Source: Malachius bipustulatus | Lineage: Eukaryota; Arthropoda; Insecta; Coleoptera; Melyridae | Direction of reading: 5' to 3' | Length of the DNA: 64,000 bases | Assembly: GCA_910589415.1 (NCBI GenBank) | Contig: OU342633.1 | Coordinates: forward strand, 5,060,858-5,124,857 | In this document: positions 63,406 through 64,000 of the stretch, piece after piece | Layout of the letters: each line of letters begins with the position of its first letter | Position numbering within the stretch: position 1 is the first letter of the stretch | The notes under the pieces: model-generated | Database searches by the model: none | What the model saw: only the letters and a program-made list of their open reading frames with translations | Told to the model about the DNA's origin: nothing | Made by a program: the position numbers and the translations under genes

Positions 63406-63660
63406 CCCAAACAGCACACAACATCCAATGGACGGGACGATTATGTCCATAATACGTACATGACGTCCATGGACCTTTTGCGCTACATCCATTGGATGTC
63501 GTTTTATGTACCATATGTTTTAGTACATCAGAGGTCGTCCGTTCGATGTCCATTGAATGATTCGTTTGTACAAACCAAAATCATGTCCGAGTTTGGACGT
63601 CCGATTAATGTACATATTGTGACTTAAAATGGACATCCATATCGACACTTTTAACATCAT
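63406..63660. repeat. Array flank: cluster of degenerate GTCCAT/ATGGAC motifs
   Basis: About 250 bp beyond the satellite edge contains many short related strings on both strands. GTCCAT is at 63445, 63465 and 63548; GGAC strings follow; there is a perfect palindrome GTCCATGGAC at 63465-63474, and ACATCC, ATTGGATGTC, TTGGACGTCC and ATGGACATCC. The pattern looks like an array of diverged short inverted motifs, as in subterminal regions of some DNA transposons. No family could be named and no gene is seen. Confidence 0.65.
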
Positions 63661-63790
63661 GTTTAATGTTACTCTCAACAGGTTATTAATTTCTTTAGAA
63701 TTCAATAATTTTGTAACACCACGCAAATAAACAATATTTCAAGCAATTAGTCACTTATTATTTACAATAATAATAATTACCCACTGAGCA
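63661..63790. other. Array flank: AT-rich spacer, nothing identified
   Basis: AT-rich sequence between the two motif clusters, with a short AATAATAATAATT run near 63764-63778. Short minus-strand frames here have no recognisable motif. Confidence 0.6.
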
Positions 63791-64000
63791 AGAATACGTT
63801 GCAGCAACATTTACTAAACGTTTCAATGTCAGCTTGCAATGTTGCATATAAGTTACAAATGGCCTCCCACAATGTTCCTGCAATGTTGAAACGGCCGTGC
63901 AGTAACATTGCTCTCGCAACATTGCCAAGCGTAACATTGCGAGAATGATAGAAAAGTAACGTTGCCTCAATTTTACAATCGAAATATTGCAGCAAGGTTA
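63790..64000. repeat. Array flank: cluster of AACATTGC/GCAATGTT octamers
   Basis: Five exact octamers in about 105 bp: GCAATGTT at 63836 and 63880, and AACATTGC at 63904, 63918 and 63933. Several one-mismatch relatives are nearby (AACGTTGC, AATATTGC, CAACATTT, ACAATGTTCC). Copies occur in both orientations and continue to the window edge, so the full unit is not visible. It resembles repeated protein-binding motifs of a transposon end or a short diverged satellite; identity is unknown. Confidence 0.75.

Noticed and set aside
63520..63995. Three minus-strand frames of 68-72 codons in the right flank
   Set aside because: They overlap each other and are made of the repeated GTCCAT and AACATTGC motifs; no protein signature.

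Overview
The window is eukaryotic, repeat-dominated DNA, most likely from an arthropod (probably an insect). The signs are a non-LTR retrotransposon whose ORF1 resembles the insect-rich DUF4780 family, a small TA-flanked DNA transposon, AT-rich sequence, and no bacterial-style genes or operons. No host protein-coding gene is visible. The species cannot be named from this sequence.

Layout. About 56.5 kb of the 64 kb is one tandem satellite array with a monomer of about 294 bp (292-295 bp; roughly 190 copies), all head-to-tail in one orientation. It occupies 1-2796, 8107-50155 and 51692-63405. Two transposable elements interrupt it. (1) A 5.3-kb LOA/I-group-like non-LTR retrotransposon at 2797-8106 looks complete. 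It has a 5' HDV-like self-cleaving ribozyme fold, ORF1 (385 aa), ORF2 (1208 aa: endonuclease, reverse transcriptase, RNase H, CCHC motif), a 3' stem-loop, an ATACCAA heptamer tail and a 14-15 bp target-site duplication. (2) A 1536-bp non-coding DNA transposon at 50156-51691 has short CACTGAGA terminal inverted repeats and a TA duplication. The array ends abruptly at 63405. The last 595 bp is different DNA, built largely of two sets of degenerate short palindromic motifs.

The array has internal higher-order structure. Diagnostic variants recur at exact multiples of the monomer: a 7-monomer unit of 2059 bp around 36-42 kb, a 10/11-monomer tandem duplication at about 29.4-35.5 kb, a 7668-bp repeat distance linking about 18.5 and 26.1 kb, and a 36-monomer (10596 bp) duplication linking 45.7-53 kb with 57.8-63.4 kb. 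The last one supplies an empty-site paralogue that fixes the ends of the DNA transposon to the base. Each monomer also carries a long imperfect dyad of about 113 bp.

How the parts work together. The only protein-coding genes are the two retrotransposon ORFs. A ribozyme cleaving exactly at the element/satellite junction fits a model in which the retrotransposon is co-transcribed with the satellite and frees its own 5' end, as R2-type elements do in rDNA. The fold is read from the sequence; the co-transcription model is inference.
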